The notes beneath the pieces were generated by a model that saw nothing but the letters and a program-made list of their open reading frames with translations, was not told the DNA's origin and did no database searches. A stretch of DNA of 64,000 nt from Pseudomonas sp. PB106 (GTDB lineage Bacteria; Pseudomonadota; Gammaproteobacteria; Pseudomonadales; Pseudomonadaceae): the NCBI RefSeq assembly GCF_009764645.1, contig NZ_RWIM01000015.1, positions 32,522 to 96,521 on the forward strand, in the 5' to 3' direction. Of this stretch, positions 62,796-64,000 are shown piece after piece; within the stretch, counting starts at the first letter, position 1, and each line of letters begins with the position of its first letter. The position numbers and the translations under genes are program-made.

Positions 62796-63920
62796 ATGCC
62801 GTTGCAATGCCTGCAAAACCTGTCGCAAATCGCTCCGGCGACGTGGGACGCACTGGTGCCGGAAACTCAGCCTTTTCTGCGCCATGCCTTTCTCAGTGCG
62901 CTGGAAGACAGTGGCAGTGTCGGCCCCCACAGCGGCTGGCAACCGGAGCATTTGCTGCACATCGACGAGGGCCGGTTGATTGCCGCATTGCCCAGCTATC
63001 GCAAATGGCATTCCTACGGCGAATACGTGTTCGACCATGGTTGGGCGGATGCCTGCGCCCGTGCGGGGATCGATTACTACCCCAAATTGTTGACCGCTGT
63101 GCCGTTCAGTCCGGTCAGCGGTCCGCGCTTGTTGGCGGCCAATGTCGAAGACGGTTTTGAACTGCTCAAGAGCCTGCCGGGCTATCTGGAAATCGAAGGG
63201 CTTTCCAGCGCGCACATCAATTTCACCGACCCCTTTACCGACGCGGCGATGGCCGAGCAACCGGGCTGGCTGCAGCGCATCGGCTGCCAATATCACTGGC
63301 AGAATCGCGGCTACCGCGACTTTCAGGATTTCCTCGACGTGCTCAGTTCGCGCAAGCGCAAACAGATGCGCAAGGAACGCGAGCAAGTGGCGGGGCAGGG
63401 CTTCGAGTTCGAATGGCTGGAGGGGCGTGAGCTCAGCGAGGCGCAGTGGGATTTTGTCTATGCCTGCTACGCCAACACCTACGCGGTGCGCCGGCAAACG
63501 CCTTATCTGACGCGGGAATTTTTCAGTCTGTTGGCCGATCGCATGCCGGAGTCGATCCGCGTGGTGCTGGCCAAACAGGGCTCACGGCCGGTGGCGATGG
63601 CGTTCAGTCTGGTCGGTGGCGACAGTTTTTACGGGCGCTATTGGGGCTGCCTGGCCGAGTTTGACCGGCTGCATTTCGAGACCTGTTTCTATCAAGGCAT
63701 GGACTACGCGATTGCCCAGGGTTATCAGCGTTTCGATGCTGGGGCTCAGGGCGAACACAAGTTGATTCGCGGGTTTGAACCGGTGATCACCCATTCGTGG
63801 CATTACCTGCGCCATCCCGGGCTGAAAGCGGCGGTTAAGGATTTCCTCCAGCAAGAACGCGCCGGCATCCTGGCCTATGCCGAAGAAGCGAAAACCGCCT
63901 TGCCCTATCGCCAAGCCTAG
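62796..63920 (+). CDS. FemAB-like acyltransferase-fold protein (DUF482 family)
   Basis: The 374-residue protein has the peptidogalycan biosynthesis (DUF482) pattern, with SGPRLLAANVEDGFELLKSL near residue 105, the QYHWQNRGYRDFQDFLDVLSS block near 167 and AMAFSLVGGDSFYGRYWG near 265. It belongs to the GNAT/FemAB superfamily and may acylate or aminoacylate a cell-envelope or amino-acid substrate. ATG 62796 begins the conserved fold. Confidence 0.82.
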   Translation: MPLQCLQNLSQIAPATWDALVPETQPFLRHAFLSALEDSGSVGPHSGWQPEHLLHIDEGRLIAALPSYRKWHSYGEYVFDHGWADACARAGIDYYPKLLTAVPFSPVSGPRLLAANVEDGFELLKSLPGYLEIEGLSSAHINFTDPFTDAAMAEQPGWLQRIGCQYHWQNRGYRDFQDFLDVLSSRKRKQMRKEREQVAGQGFEFEWLEGRELSEAQWDFVYACYANTYAVRRQTPYLTREFFSLLADRMPESIRVVLAKQGSRPVAMAFSLVGGDSFYGRYWGCLAEFDRLHFETCFYQGMDYAIAQGYQRFDAGAQGEHKLIRGFEPVITHSWHYLRHPGLKAAVKDFLQQERAGILAYAEEAKTALPYRQA

Positions 63921-63925
63921 ATCCC

Positions 63926-64000
63926 CTGTAGGAGTGAGCCTGCTCGCGATAGCGGTCTGTCAGAGCCACCGATGTTGACTGACACACCGCTATCGCGAGC
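63926..64000. repeat. REP-type inverted pair, cut by the window edge
   Basis: CTGTAGGAGTGAGCCTGCTCGCGATAGCGG and the start of the facing CCGCTATCGCGAGC, same type as the element at 34561. Confidence 0.88.

Overview
This window looks like a chromosomal segment of a Pseudomonas of the P. fluorescens group. The evidence is the nadB / algU-mucA-mucB-mucD locus without mucC, the gene order bepA - tusA-like - AI-2E-family transporter - bcp - gcvR - dapA - bamC - MBL hydrolase - purC, the high G+C content with NNC/NNG codon bias, and dense REP-type palindromes of the kind typical of fluorescent pseudomonads. All calls come from reading the translations and motifs; no database search was possible.

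Layout. 1-5.1 kb: 5' part of nadB (reverse), then the envelope-stress operon algU-mucA-mucB-mucD behind two AlgU-like promoters. 5.1-13.2 kb: BepA-like protease, TusA-like protein, transporter, bcp/gcvR, dapA-bamC-MBL-purC and tRNA-Ser(CGA). 13.4-18.1 kb: a DUF1508 miniprotein and a tightly overlapping four-gene surface-glycosylation cluster (GT2, methyltransferase, GtrA flippase, large membrane protein). 18.1-24 kb: two LysR regulators around a CHMI-like tautomerase, a CynX-like MFS and eptA. 24-36.6 kb: housekeeping and conserved-unknown genes (rnd, ycgL, dehydrogenase, nitroreductase, YcgN, an apparently dead M61-like peptidase, TrmH-type methyltransferase, YajD nuclease, oligopeptidase B, glutamine amidotransferase). 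36.7-41.5 kb: LysR regulator divergent from an MFS-pxpA-pxpB-pxpC operon for 5-oxoproline use. 41.7-50.7 kb: vWA/MoxR pair, DUF2442, DUF748, cysK, lpxO, a low-G+C GNAT-like/small-protein pair, and two DMT transporters, one behind a possible regulatory leader peptide. 50.8-64 kb: a chemoreceptor, aceK, hrpA, a KASIII - ECF sigma - zinc anti-sigma module, a porin and a FemAB-like acyltransferase.

How it fits together. Much of the window serves the cell envelope: AlgU/MucABD sense envelope stress, BepA and BamC maintain outer-membrane protein assembly, EptA and LpxO modify lipid A, the Gtr-like cluster probably decorates O-antigen, and a porin and several permeases control solute entry. The rest is core metabolism (lysine, purine, cysteine, NAD, glyoxylate control) and RNA processing.

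The least explained parts are: (i) the 54-codon Val/Pro-rich upstream ORF with a Pro-Pro-Pro stretch before the DMT transporter at 48.9 kb; (ii) the low-G+C GNAT-like plus 59-residue protein pair at 47.7-48.4 kb; (iii) the M61-like protein without its zinc site at 28-29 kb; (iv) the repeated TTTTTCACAAA motif before eptA; and (v) 16-17 paired REP/long-palindrome elements, some of which supply the stop codon of the adjacent gene.
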